A stretch of 64,000 nt of DNA, from contig NZ_MJAJ01000042.1 of NCBI RefSeq assembly GCF_001746365.1, positions 1 through 64,000 on the forward strand, written 5' to 3'. The notes beneath the pieces are model-generated. The model was not told where the DNA came from. It was given only the letters and a program-made list of their open reading frames with translations, and made no database searches. Below, in pieces: positions 34,919-42,929 of this stretch; position 1 is the first letter of the stretch, and each line of letters begins with the position of its first letter. A program made the translations under genes and the position numbers. The DNA comes from Streptomyces sp. LUP30. GTDB lineage: Bacteria > Actinomycetota > Actinomycetes > Streptomycetales > Streptomycetaceae.

Positions 34919-35680
34919 GTGGCGTACGGACGTAGAATTCTCGGGCCGTGGCGACGACGGCGTCCTCCCGCCCGCCCCGCCGCTTCCGCCCGTCCCGGCG
35001 CTCCCGCCGCTCCCGGCCGCCTCTCTCCTCTCTCCCCTCCTCGCCCACCTGGACCCGTCATCCGCCAGCTCGCCTCCCGGCTCCGCCGCCTGCCGCCGTC
35101 CTGCGGGCCGGTCCGTCTGATCGGGGTCGACGGACACGCCGGCTCGGGGAAGTCCACCTTCGCCGCGGCGCTGGCCGAGGCGCTGGGCGGAGCGCCGGTG
35201 CTGCACCTCGACGACATCGCCTCTCACGACGAGCTGTTCGCGTGGACCGGGCGGCTGCTCGCCCAGGTGATCGAACCCCTCGGCCGCGGCGAGAACGCCC
35301 GGTACACCCCCTACGACTGGCGCGCCCGCCACTTCGGCCCGCCCCGGCCGCTGCCCGCCGCCCCTGTCGTCCTGATGGAGGGAGTCGGTGCCGGCCGGCG
35401 TGCCCTGCGGCCGGTGCTGGCGTGCCTGCTGTGGATGGACGTACCGGCGGGGGAGGCCTGGGCGCGCGGCCGGTCGCGGGACGGGGAGGAGCAGCGGGAG
35501 TTCTGGGACGGCTGGGTTCCGGCCGAACTCGGCCACTTCGCCGAGGATCCGTCGCGAACGTACGCCGACCTGCTGGTACGGCAGTCGCAGGAGGGATACG
35601 AGGTGCTACGGGGGCCGATGGGAGACGTTGGTCCGCACCAGGATGTCACCCACCGTGAGGGACCGGCCGCGATGTGGTGA
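34919..35680 (+). CDS. Uridine kinase-like P-loop protein
   Basis: About 253 aa if the GTG at 34919 is used; the start is uncertain because the first ~45 residues are Pro/Arg/Ser-rich with no ribosome site. The clear domain starts at RLPPSCGPVRLIGVDGHAGS followed by GKSTFAAALAEALGG (Walker A GHAGSGKST). VLHLDDIASHDELFAW, APVVLMEGVGAGRRALRPVL and LLWMDVPAGEAWARGRSRDG follow, as in uridine kinase/panthothenate kinase-like enzymes. It would phosphorylate a nucleoside or small metabolite. Another frame opens at GTG 34948, so an N-terminal frame error cannot be excluded. Confidence 0.72.
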   Translation: MAYGRRILGPWRRRRPPARPAASARPGAPAAPGRLSPLSPPRPPGPVIRQLASRLRRLPPSCGPVRLIGVDGHAGSGKSTFAAALAEALGGAPVLHLDDIASHDELFAWTGRLLAQVIEPLGRGENARYTPYDWRARHFGPPRPLPAAPVVLMEGVGAGRRALRPVLACLLWMDVPAGEAWARGRSRDGEEQREFWDGWVPAELGHFAEDPSRTYADLLVRQSQEGYEVLRGPMGDVGPHQDVTHREGPAAMW

Positions 35681-35729
35681 ACCTGTGAAGGGTCGCGCAC
35701 GCGAACTTCGCCAACTGCTTCAACTCCGC

Positions 35730-35759
35730 TTGACCGGCGGCCCGTACAGGTCTTACGTT
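35730..35759 (+). promoter_or_regulatory. Housekeeping-type promoter for candidate small RNA
   Basis: TTGACC (35730-35735), then TTACGT (35753-35758, 17-nt spacer) or TACGTT (18-nt spacer). It lies 50 bp after the kinase stop and 34 bp before a strong terminator hairpin. Confidence 0.5.
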
Positions 35760-35765
35760 CTCAAT

Positions 35766-35832
35766 GTGCGGCATCGAAGCCGCCCTCAGACGCGAAGCCC
35801 CCGGTTGTTCCCCCGTGATCGGGGGCTTCGTT
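35766..35832 (+). ncRNA. Candidate short transcript (small RNA)
   Basis: Between a good -35/-10 pair and a perfect 11-bp terminator stem lies a ~65-nt transcript with a 5' hairpin gcggc-atcgaa-gccgc (about 35769-35784). It may be a small RNA, or a leader attenuated before the EccA-like gene at 36120. An ATG at 35764 opens a frame, but it would run through the terminator and lacks a ribosome site. No expression evidence is available. Confidence 0.4.
35793..35830 (+). terminator. Intrinsic terminator with alternative pairing
   Basis: cgaagcccccg (35793-35803) pairs perfectly with cgggggcttcg (35820-35830), followed by the T-rich ttctgtcct. A CCCCC run in the loop (35810-35814) could instead pair with the GGGGG of the right arm, giving a weaker competing hairpin. 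Confidence 0.7.
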
Positions 35833-36119
35833 CTGTCCTCTTCCGGTTCCGCTCCCCCCTTTTCGGGCGCGGCGCGGCACCGTTCCCTCACCCTGGGTCA
35901 CGGTTGGGGTGTGCGCCCCGTCTGCTCCCACCTCGTCGAACGGCCTGTGCGGCACCCTACGGCGAGCGACGCCCACGCAGGTACGATGCCCTCGGTGCGA
36001 CCTGGACGACTGCTGCACGCACCTTGCAACTCCGGTCAGCGGCACAGCGGTTCGACCAAGGCAGCCGACGGGCGACGGCCCGGCGGCAGACCGACGGGGC
36101 ACGGTTTGTGGGGGACGTG

Positions 36120-37988
36120 ATGGACTTCGGCACGCAGGGCCCCGAGGCCCCGGCCGACCTGGCCTGGCTGCGAGGCGTGGACGCCTACACCATGGGCGCC
36201 TATCCCCAGGCGGAGGAGGAGTTCCGCACCGCGGTGCGGATCGATCCCGGGATGGCCGACGGCTGGCTCGGGCTGCACGCGCTGCGCGTCGACACGACGA
36301 CCGCGCTGCTGCGGATGTTCCGCCACCGAGAGCGCTTCGGCGAGCAGCGGACCCGGCACCGCCGCACCCTCAACTCCTGGTACTGGCTGGGCTGGTGGGT
36401 GCAGCCGGTGCTGGAGAGCCCGCGCGATCTGCTCCTCGCGCACGCCTCGCACTGGCTGGACGGCCGCCATGTGCCCGAGCTGGACCGGGCGCTCGCCGGG
36501 CTCCCGCCCGTCGACGCCGACCACCAGGTCCGCTTCCTGCACGCCTGCCGCGCCTATCTGGTCAAGGACTGGGAGCAGCTGGTCCGGCACACCGACCCGC
36601 TGCTGGACGACTCCCTGCTGGGCATCGAGGCCGGTCTGTTCGGCGGGATGGCCAGGGTGCGCCTGGAGATGTACGGGCAGGCCGAGCCGCTGCTCTCGGC
36701 GGCGCTGATGCGCTGCCGCAGCGAGCAGCCGCAGCGCAAGGAACTGCGGTACTGGCTGGCCCGGGCTCATGAGGGCACCGGCCGTTCGGCGGCCGCCCTC
36801 CCCCTGTACCGGGCGGTCCACCGCGTCGACGCCGCCTTCATGGACACCTCGGCCCGCCTCGCCGCGATCGCCGAGAGCGACGGATACGACGACACGGCCG
36901 ACCTCGCGGCGATCACGCTCACGGGGTTCGGGCAGGACGCGGTGGACGGGCCGGACGGCTTCGACCCGCTGTTCGGCACGGAGGGGCGCGATCTGCGGCT
37001 CACCGAGCCCGCCGACCCACCCCCGGGCGTCCCGTTGCCGCAGGTGACCGAGCCGGTCGCGCGGAACACGAACCTCGTTCCCTCCGGCCCGTTGCCGGCC
37101 GGTCCGACCGACCCGGCCCTTCTCGAGGAGGCGCTCGCAGAGCTGGAGCGCATGGTGGGACTGGAGCCGGTCAAGCGGCAGGTCAAGGCCCTGTCGGCGC
37201 AGCTCAACATGGCTCGGTTGCGGACCGGTCAGGGGCTTCCGGTCCAGCCGCCGAAGCGGCACTTCGTCTTCTCCGGGCCTTCGGGCACCGGGAAGACCAC
37301 GGTGGCGCGCATTCTCGGCCGGGTCTTCTACGCGCTCGGCCTGCTGGGCGGCGACCATCTCGTGGAGGCGCAGCGGGCCGACCTGGTCGGCGAGTACCTG
37401 GGCCAGACGGCCGTGAAGGCCAACGAGCTGATCGACTCCGCCCTCGGCGGCGTGCTCTTCGTCGACGAGGCCTACTCGCTGTCCAACTCGGGATACGGCA
37501 AGGGTGACGCGTACGGCGACGAGGCGTTGCAGGTGCTGCTGAAGCGGGCCGAGGACAACCGGGACCACCTGGTGGTGATCCTGGCCGGCTATCCGGAGGG
37601 CATGGACCGGCTGCTCGCCGCGAACCCCGGGCTGTCCTCCCGGTTCACGACCCGCGTCGACTTCCCCTCCTACCGGCCCCTGGAGCTCACCTCCATCGGT
37701 GAGGTGCTGGCCGCGGAGAACGGCGACGTGTGGGACGAGGAGGCGCTGGACGAGTTGCGCTCGATCGCCGGGCACGTCGTCGACCAGGGCTGGATCGACG
37801 AGCTCGGCAACGGGCGGTTCCTGCGGACGCTGTACGAGAAGAGCTGCGCCTACCGGGATCTGCGCCTGTCGACGTACCCGGGGGCACTGACCCGGGACGA
37901 TTTGTCGACACTGCGGCTTCCGGACCTGATGCAGGCCTACGGCGAGGTGCTGTCCGGGAGGCGACCGCAGGATCCGTCGGCGAGGTGA
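36120..37988 (+). CDS. CbxX/CfqX-type AAA+ ATPase with N-terminal TPRs (EccA-like)
   Basis: 622 aa from ATG 36120, with GGGGGA just upstream. The N-terminal ~300 residues are helical and TPR-like (MGAYPQAEEEFRTAVRIDPG, EAGLFGGMARVRLEMYGQAE). A Pro-rich linker leads to the AAA+ domain from about residue 335: VGLEPVKRQVKALSAQ, Walker A HFVFSGPSGTGKTTVA near residue 390, Walker B GVLFVDEAYS, and the Arg finger in LSSRFTTRVDFPSY. TPR plus CbxX AAA+ is the layout of EccA of type VII secretion. No ESX gene is near, so an ESX role is unproven. Confidence 0.85.
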   Translation: MDFGTQGPEAPADLAWLRGVDAYTMGAYPQAEEEFRTAVRIDPGMADGWLGLHALRVDTTTALLRMFRHRERFGEQRTRHRRTLNSWYWLGWWVQPVLESPRDLLLAHASHWLDGRHVPELDRALAGLPPVDADHQVRFLHACRAYLVKDWEQLVRHTDPLLDDSLLGIEAGLFGGMARVRLEMYGQAEPLLSAALMRCRSEQPQRKELRYWLARAHEGTGRSAAALPLYRAVHRVDAAFMDTSARLAAIAESDGYDDTADLAAITLTGFGQDAVDGPDGFDPLFGTEGRDLRLTEPADPPPGVPLPQVTEPVARNTNLVPSGPLPAGPTDPALLEEALAELERMVGLEPVKRQVKALSAQLNMARLRTGQGLPVQPPKRHFVFSGPSGTGKTTVARILGRVFYALGLLGGDHLVEAQRADLVGEYLGQTAVKANELIDSALGGVLFVDEAYSLSNSGYGKGDAYGDEALQVLLKRAEDNRDHLVVILAGYPEGMDRLLAANPGLSSRFTTRVDFPSYRPLELTSIGEVLAAENGDVWDEEALDELRSIAGHVVDQGWIDELGNGRFLRTLYEKSCAYRDLRLSTYPGALTRDDLSTLRLPDLMQAYGEVLSGRRPQDPSAR

Positions 37989-38006
37989 CGGATCCCGCGG
38001 TCCGAG

Positions 38007-39092
38007 TCAGCTCGCCAGAGCCTGCTCCGGTTCGTCGCGCGCCGTCGGCTCCGTCAGCCGCACCTCGGGAACCTCCCGGTGCGCCGGGTCGGTGACCTCG
38101 CCCACCAGGAGTTCCAGCACGTCCTCCAGGGCGACCAGGCCGAGGACCCTCCCGGAGGCGTCGGCGACCTGCGCCAGATGGGTCGCCGCCCGGCGCATCA
38201 CCGTGAGCGCGTCGTCCAGCGGCAGTTCGGAGCGGAGCTTCGTCATCGGACGCCACACCTGCTGCGGCACCGCCCGCTCGGAGTTCTCCAGATCCAGGAC
38301 GTCCTTCACATGCAGGTAGCCCATGTAGGCGCCGTTCTCGGCGGCCACCGGGAAACGGGAGTAGCCGGTGCGGGCCGTCAGCTCCACGATCTCGCCCGGG
38401 GTGACGGACGGACTGACGGTGACCAGCGACTCGCGCTTCAGCAGCACGTCGGTCACCGGGCGGGAGCCCAGTTCCAGCGCGTCCTCCAGCCGCTCCCGCT
38501 CCTCGGGGTCGAGGAGGCCTGCCTGACCGGAGTCCTCCAGCAGCCGGTTCAGCTGCTCGCTGGTGACGACGGCCTCGACCTCGTCCTTGGGCTCCACGTG
38601 GAAGAGCCGCAGGATGCCCTGGGCGCAGGCGCCGAGGGCCACGGTGATCGGCCGGCAGACCCGGGCGAAGGCGACCAGGCCGGGGCTGAGCCACAGCGCG
38701 GCCTTCTCGGGGGCCGCCATGGCGAGGTTCTTCGGCACCATCTCGCCGATGACGAGGTGGAAGAAGACCACGGCCGCGAGTGCCAGGACGTAGCCGAGCG
38801 GGTGGACCATCCCGTGCGGGAGGCGGATCCACTCGAACAGCGGCTCCAGCAGCTCGGCGACGGTCGGCTCGGCCACCGCGCCCAGGGTGAGGGAGCAGAC
38901 GGTGATGCCGAACTGGGCCGCCGCCATCATCTGCGGCAGGCGCTCCAGGCCGTAGAGGACCTGGCGGGCCCGCGTGGTGCCCAGCGGCTCGATCTGGCTG
39001 CGGCGGACCGAGACGAGGGCGAACTCGGCGCCGACGAAGAACCCGTTGGCGAGCACGAGCAGCGCGGCGAAGAGGAGTTGCAGGGCGCTCAT
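38007..39092 (-). CDS. CNNM/DUF21-CBS transporter-like protein (CorC/HlyC family, short form)
   Basis: 361 aa. The DUF21 membrane domain (about 1-190) has segments LQLLFAALLVLANGFFVGAE, AQFGITVCSLTLGAVAEPTV and PLGYVLALAAVVFFHLVIGE. A CBS pair follows (VTDVLLKRESLVTVSPSVTP; ATHLAQVADASGRVLGLVAL). The C-terminal CorC/HlyC domain of the longer paralogue is missing. Such proteins act in Mg2+/Co2+ handling at the membrane. Its ATG overlaps the stop of the long paralogue, so the pair is co-translated and may form a heteromer. Confidence 0.92.
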   Translation of the reverse strand: MSALQLLFAALLVLANGFFVGAEFALVSVRRSQIEPLGTTRARQVLYGLERLPQMMAAAQFGITVCSLTLGAVAEPTVAELLEPLFEWIRLPHGMVHPLGYVLALAAVVFFHLVIGEMVPKNLAMAAPEKAALWLSPGLVAFARVCRPITVALGACAQGILRLFHVEPKDEVEAVVTSEQLNRLLEDSGQAGLLDPEERERLEDALELGSRPVTDVLLKRESLVTVSPSVTPGEIVELTARTGYSRFPVAAENGAYMGYLHVKDVLDLENSERAVPQQVWRPMTKLRSELPLDDALTVMRRAATHLAQVADASGRVLGLVALEDVLELLVGEVTDPAHREVPEVRLTEPTARDEPEQALAS

Positions 39093-40414
39093 CGGGCGAC
39101 CTCCACGACCTGGCCGGTGCGAACCAGCCGGACCCGTTCGGCCCGGTAGTGGCCGATCCGGCGCACCGACAGCCGCCAGCCGGGCAGCTCGGCCCGGTCG
39201 CCGACGGCCGGGATGCGGCCGAGCAGGTCGGCGACGAGGCCGGCGACCGTCTCGTACGGTCCCTCGGGGACCTCGAGCCCTATGCGCTGCAACGTGTCGA
39301 CGCGACAGCTGCCGTCCACGTCCCAGGCGGGTCTGCCCTCCTCCGGCGGGGCCGCGGCCAGCTCCGGGGCGTCCTGGCCGTCGTGCTCGTCGCGGACCTC
39401 GCCGACGATCTCCTCGACGATGTCCTCCAAAGTGACCACTCCGGCCGTGCCCCCGTACTCGTCGACGACGACGGCGATGGGCTGCTCACTGCGCAGCCGG
39501 GCCAGCAGGGGCCGCACGGGCAAGGTCTCGGGGACCTGAAGCGCCGGACGGGCGATCCGGACGACCGGGGTGCGCAGCCGGTCATGGACCGGCACGGCCA
39601 GGGCGTCCTTGAGGTGGACCATGCCGACGACCTCGTCGATCTTCTCGCGGTAGACCGGGAAGCGGGACAGGCCGGTGGCTCGGGTCAGGTTGACCACGTC
39701 CTCGGCGGTGGCCGACGACTGCAGTGCGCTGACCTTCACGCGTGGGGTCATGACGTGCTGCGCGGTCAGCTCGGCCAGCGACAGGGTCCGCACGAAGAGG
39801 TCGGCCGTGTCCTGTTCGAGCGCGCCGGCCTGGGCCGAGTGGCGGGCCAGGGACACGAGTTCGCCGGGGGTGCGCGCGGAGGCCAGCTCCGCGGTGGGCT
39901 CGACGCCCAGGGCGCGCACCAGCCGGTTGGCGACGGTGTTGAGCGCCGCGATCACCGGCCGGAAGAGGCGGGAGAAGCCGGCCTGCGGGCCCGCGACGAA
40001 CCGCGCGACCTGCAGGGGCTTGGACACCGCCCAGTTCTTGGGCACCAGCTCGCCGATCACCATCTGCACGGCGGAGGCCAGCAGCATGCCGACGACCACG
40101 GCGACGCCGGAGACGGCGCCCCCGGGGATGCCCACCGCGGTGAACGGGCCGTGCAGCAGCTCCGCGAGCGCCGGCTCGGCGAGCATGCCGACGACGAGGG
40201 AGGTGATGGTGATGCCCAGCTGGGTGCCGGAGAGCTGGAAGGACAGTTCCTTCAGCGAATCGACGACCGTACCGGCCCGTCGGTCGCCCTCGGCGGCGGC
40301 CTTCTCGGCGTCCGGGCGCTCGACCGTGACGAGGCCGAACTCGGCGGCGACGAAGAAGCCGTTGGCGAGGATGAGCAGGAACGCGGCTGCCAGGAGCAGC
40401 AGGGGATGGGTCAT
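39089..40414 (-). CDS. CNNM/DUF21-CBS-CorC_HlyC transporter (long form)
   Basis: 441 aa with the full layout. A DUF21 membrane domain (LLLLAAAFLLILANGFFVAA, TQLGITITSLVVGMLAEPAL) is followed by two CBS domains (VMTPRVKVSALQSSATAEDV, SEQPIAVVVDEYGGTAGVVT) and a C-terminal CorC/HlyC domain (GSCRVDTLQRIGLEVPEGPY, GLVADLLGRIPAVGDRAEL). This family exports Mg2+/Co2+ or regulates their transport. Its stop overlaps the short paralogue's start. Confidence 0.93.
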   Translation of the reverse strand: MTHPLLLLAAAFLLILANGFFVAAEFGLVTVERPDAEKAAAEGDRRAGTVVDSLKELSFQLSGTQLGITITSLVVGMLAEPALAELLHGPFTAVGIPGGAVSGVAVVVGMLLASAVQMVIGELVPKNWAVSKPLQVARFVAGPQAGFSRLFRPVIAALNTVANRLVRALGVEPTAELASARTPGELVSLARHSAQAGALEQDTADLFVRTLSLAELTAQHVMTPRVKVSALQSSATAEDVVNLTRATGLSRFPVYREKIDEVVGMVHLKDALAVPVHDRLRTPVVRIARPALQVPETLPVRPLLARLRSEQPIAVVVDEYGGTAGVVTLEDIVEEIVGEVRDEHDGQDAPELAAAPPEEGRPAWDVDGSCRVDTLQRIGLEVPEGPYETVAGLVADLLGRIPAVGDRAELPGWRLSVRRIGHYRAERVRLVRTGQVVEVAR

Positions 40415-40620
40415 GATGCCGCCGCCTCCGAACCAGGTCGGACAGGGGCGGCGCAGGTACTACAGGACGAACCGTCCATCGCCGGAGGGAGTCACTCCTC
40501 GGGTAGCAGGAACCCCCGTGAGCCCGGCAGGGCACGACAGGGGTGGAGGCGCAAGGGCAGCGCCTCCGTCACCAGATTAATCAAGACAGGGCCCGGAACG
40601 GCAGGGTGGATGGCCCCGAG

Positions 40621-41103
40621 TCAGCCCTGATCTTGTTCCGGGGGCGTCTCGGGGTCCCGGACGGACCGGGCTTCCGCGAGCGCACGGAGGCTGCGCGCGT
40701 CGGCGATGGCCTGCCGTTTGTCGATGCCGGGCTGGATGCCGAGGGCGGGCAGGCTGGTGCCGTCGCTGAGGTCGAGGAACACCCAGGGGTCGCCCGGGCG
40801 GAGGTTCACCCGGAGGATCTCCGCCCATGCCAGCCGCCGTCGGCCGGCGATGTTCACGACGGTGACGCCGGCGTCGTCGGCGACCACCCGCACCCGGGCG
40901 ATCCGGGCCAGCACCCAGAAGATGAGGGCGCCGGTGAGGATGAAGGTGAGCCGCTCCCCCGGGCCGAGCTGTTCCAGCAGCATGGCCACGGCGGAGATGA
41001 CGACGAAGATCGCCACGCCGGCCGTGAGCAGCACCGCACGGGTGCGGCCCGGCCGGAAGGTGACGGGGAGGGTGGGCAGCTCGCTACCCGTGAGATCGGA
41101 CAT
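40621..41103 (-). CDS. PH domain-containing membrane protein
   Basis: 160 aa. Two membrane segments near the N-terminus (AVLLTAGVAIFVVISAVAML, RLTFILTGALIFWVLARI) precede a bacterial PH-like domain (VRVVADDAGVTVVNIAGRRR, LAWAEILRVNLRPGDPWVFL). Found across actinobacteria downstream of hisG, which is the arrangement here (15 bp gap), so it probably shares the rib-his transcript. Function is unknown. Confidence 0.85.
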   Translation of the reverse strand: MSDLTGSELPTLPVTFRPGRTRAVLLTAGVAIFVVISAVAMLLEQLGPGERLTFILTGALIFWVLARIARVRVVADDAGVTVVNIAGRRRLAWAEILRVNLRPGDPWVFLDLSDGTSLPALGIQPGIDKRQAIADARSLRALAEARSVRDPETPPEQDQG

Positions 41104-41117
41104 GTTCCCGGGTGCGT

Positions 41118-41975
41118 TCAGAGTCGGCAGGCGTGGATGGCCGTGGTCAGGATGGCGCGGGCGCCGATGTCGTACAGGTCGTCCATGATCCGCTGGGCCT
41201 CCTTGGCGGGGACCATGGCACGCACGGCGACCCAGCCCTCGTTGTGCAGCGGGGAGACGGTCGGCGACTCCAGGCCCGGGGTCAGCGCGACGGCCTTCTC
41301 CAACTGCTCGACGCGGCAGTCGTAGTCCATCATCACGTAGGTCCGCGCGACCAGGACGCCCTGCAGGCGGCGCAGGAACTGCTGGACCTTGGGCTCGGCG
41401 GCGTCCTCGGCGTCCGCGCCGGTGCGGCGGATGACGACGGCCTCGGACTGCATGATCGGGTCGCCGAAGACCTCCAGTCCGGCGTTGCGCAGCGAGGTCC
41501 CGGTCTCCACGACGTCGGCGATGACCTCGGCGACGCCGAGCTCGATGGCCGTCTCGACCGCGCCGTCGAGGTGGACGACGGAGGCGTCGACGCCCTGCTC
41601 GGCCAGGTGCTTGGCGACGATCCCCTCGTAGGAGGTGGCGATCGTCCGGCCCTTGAGGTCTTCCAGGCTGTGCGCCGTGCCCGGCTTGGCGGCGAAGCGG
41701 AAGGTGGAGCGGGCGAAGCCGAGGGGCAGGATCTCCTCCGCTTCGGCCGCGGAGTCGACCAGCAGGTCACGACCGGTCACGCCGATGTCCAGGCGGCCGG
41801 AGGAGACGTAGATCGCGATGTCGCGGGGGCGGAGGTAGAAGAACTCGACGTCGTTGACCGGGTCGACGATCCGCAGTTCCTTGGACTCGCGGCGCTGCCG
41901 GTAGCCGGCCTCATGCAGCATCTCCCCCGCGGGGCCTGACAGGGAACCCTTGTTGGGGACGGCGATGCGCAGCAT
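41118..41975 (-). CDS. hisG: ATP phosphoribosyltransferase (long form)
   Basis: 285 aa. MLRIAVPNKGSLSGPAGEML is the HisG start. The PRPP/ATP site is in ATSYEGIVAKHLAEQGVDAS, with IADVVETGTSLRNAGLEVFG, and the C-terminal part (VALTPGLESPTVSPLHNEGW) is the regulatory HisG_C domain that binds histidine. It catalyses the first step of histidine synthesis, joining ATP and PRPP, and as a long form needs no HisZ. It follows hisE by 79 bp. Confidence 0.97.
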   Translation of the reverse strand: MLRIAVPNKGSLSGPAGEMLHEAGYRQRRESKELRIVDPVNDVEFFYLRPRDIAIYVSSGRLDIGVTGRDLLVDSAAEAEEILPLGFARSTFRFAAKPGTAHSLEDLKGRTIATSYEGIVAKHLAEQGVDASVVHLDGAVETAIELGVAEVIADVVETGTSLRNAGLEVFGDPIMQSEAVVIRRTGADAEDAAEPKVQQFLRRLQGVLVARTYVMMDYDCRVEQLEKAVALTPGLESPTVSPLHNEGWVAVRAMVPAKEAQRIMDDLYDIGARAILTTAIHACRL

Positions 41976-42054
41976 GAGGTCGGCTTCCTTCGCGTGGTAC
42001 GTGGAACGGGGGCGGGTGGGCGGGTGTGTGCGGAGCAGGGTCCGTGGAGCGTTT

Positions 42055-42327
42055 CTACAGGTGGGCGTAGACGTCGTCCAGCGAGATTCCGCGGGCGACC
42101 ATCATCACCTGAACGTGGTAGAGCAGCTGCGAGATCTCCTCGGCGGCCGCCTCCTTGCCCTCGTACTCGGCTGCCATCCAGACCTCGGCGGCCTCTTCGA
42201 CGACCTTTTTGCCGATGGCATGGACGCCCTTCCCGACCAGTTCGGCGGTGCGGGAAGTGGCGGGGTCGCCAGTGGCGGCCTTCTGCTGGAGCTCGGTGAA
42301 GAGCTCCTCGAAAGTCTTGTTCGACAT
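42055..42327 (-). CDS. hisE: Phosphoribosyl-ATP diphosphatase
   Basis: 90 aa, the usual size of stand-alone HisE. MSNKTFEELFTELQQKAATG and the metal-binding helix KVVEEAAEVWMAAEYEGKEA (EExxE...E) identify the MazG-like all-alpha pyrophosphohydrolase that performs step two of histidine synthesis. It sits between ribH and hisG, so two histidine genes are appended to the riboflavin operon, as in other streptomycetes. Confidence 0.97.
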   Translation of the reverse strand: MSNKTFEELFTELQQKAATGDPATSRTAELVGKGVHAIGKKVVEEAAEVWMAAEYEGKEAAAEEISQLLYHVQVMMVARGISLDDVYAHL

Positions 42328-42360
42328 GGTGAGGTCAGCCTAGCTCCAAGACCGGGTGGG

Positions 42361-42846
42361 TCAGTGCCAGGGTTCGGATACTGAGCGCAGGGTGGCCGCG
42401 GTCGCCACCGCCGCCGTCACCGCCTCGTGCCCCTTGTCCTCGTTGGAGCCCTCCAGGCCGGCCCGGTCCAGGGCCTGCTCCTCGGTGTCGCAGGTGAGGA
42501 CGCCCATGCCGACGGGCACGCCGGTCTCGACGGAGACCTGGGTGAGGCCCTGGACGACGCCCTGGCACACGTACTCGAAGTGCGGCGTGCCGCCCCGGAT
42601 GACGACGCCGAGGGCGACGATCGCGTCGTACCCGCGGCCGGCCAGCACCTTGGCGACGACCGGGAGCTCCCAGCTGCCGGGGACCCGCAGCAGGGTCGGC
42701 TCGTCGATGCCGAGGTCGTGCAGGGCGCGCAGCGCGCCGTCGACCAGACCGTCCATCACCTTCTCGTGCCACTGCGCCGCGATGACGGCGACCCGAAGGT
42801 CACCCACATTGCGTACGGACAGCTCCGGTGCGCCCTTGCCGCTCAC
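42361..42846 (-). CDS. ribH: 6,7-dimethyl-8-ribityllumazine synthase
   Basis: 161 aa. RVAVIAAQWHEKVMDGLVDG, LLRVPGSWELPVVAKVLAGR, IVALGVVIRGGTPHFEYVCQ and the catalytic-His region VSVETGVPVGMGVLTCDTEE match lumazine synthase. It condenses 3,4-dihydroxybutanone phosphate with the ribitylamino-uracil to form the riboflavin precursor. It is 83 bp downstream of ribAB, so its transcription probably depends on the riboswitch-controlled operon. Confidence 0.98.
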   Translation of the reverse strand: MSGKGAPELSVRNVGDLRVAVIAAQWHEKVMDGLVDGALRALHDLGIDEPTLLRVPGSWELPVVAKVLAGRGYDAIVALGVVIRGGTPHFEYVCQGVVQGLTQVSVETGVPVGMGVLTCDTEEQALDRAGLEGSNEDKGHEAVTAAVATAATLRSVSEPWH

Positions 42847-42929
42847 GTCTCTCCTCTGGTGCCGTGCTCACTGGTCGTGCGTGCTGGTCGTGCGTGCTGG
42901 TCTGCGTGCGGTCGTTTGCCGATCGCCGG

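Noticed and set aside
34948..35658. Alternative kinase frame starting at GTG 34948
   Set aside because: It loses the Walker A and all kinase motifs; the adjacent frame carries them.
35764..36120. 118-aa frame beginning MCGIEAALRREAPG
   Set aside because: It crosses a strong intrinsic terminator, lacks a ribosome site and has weak codon bias.
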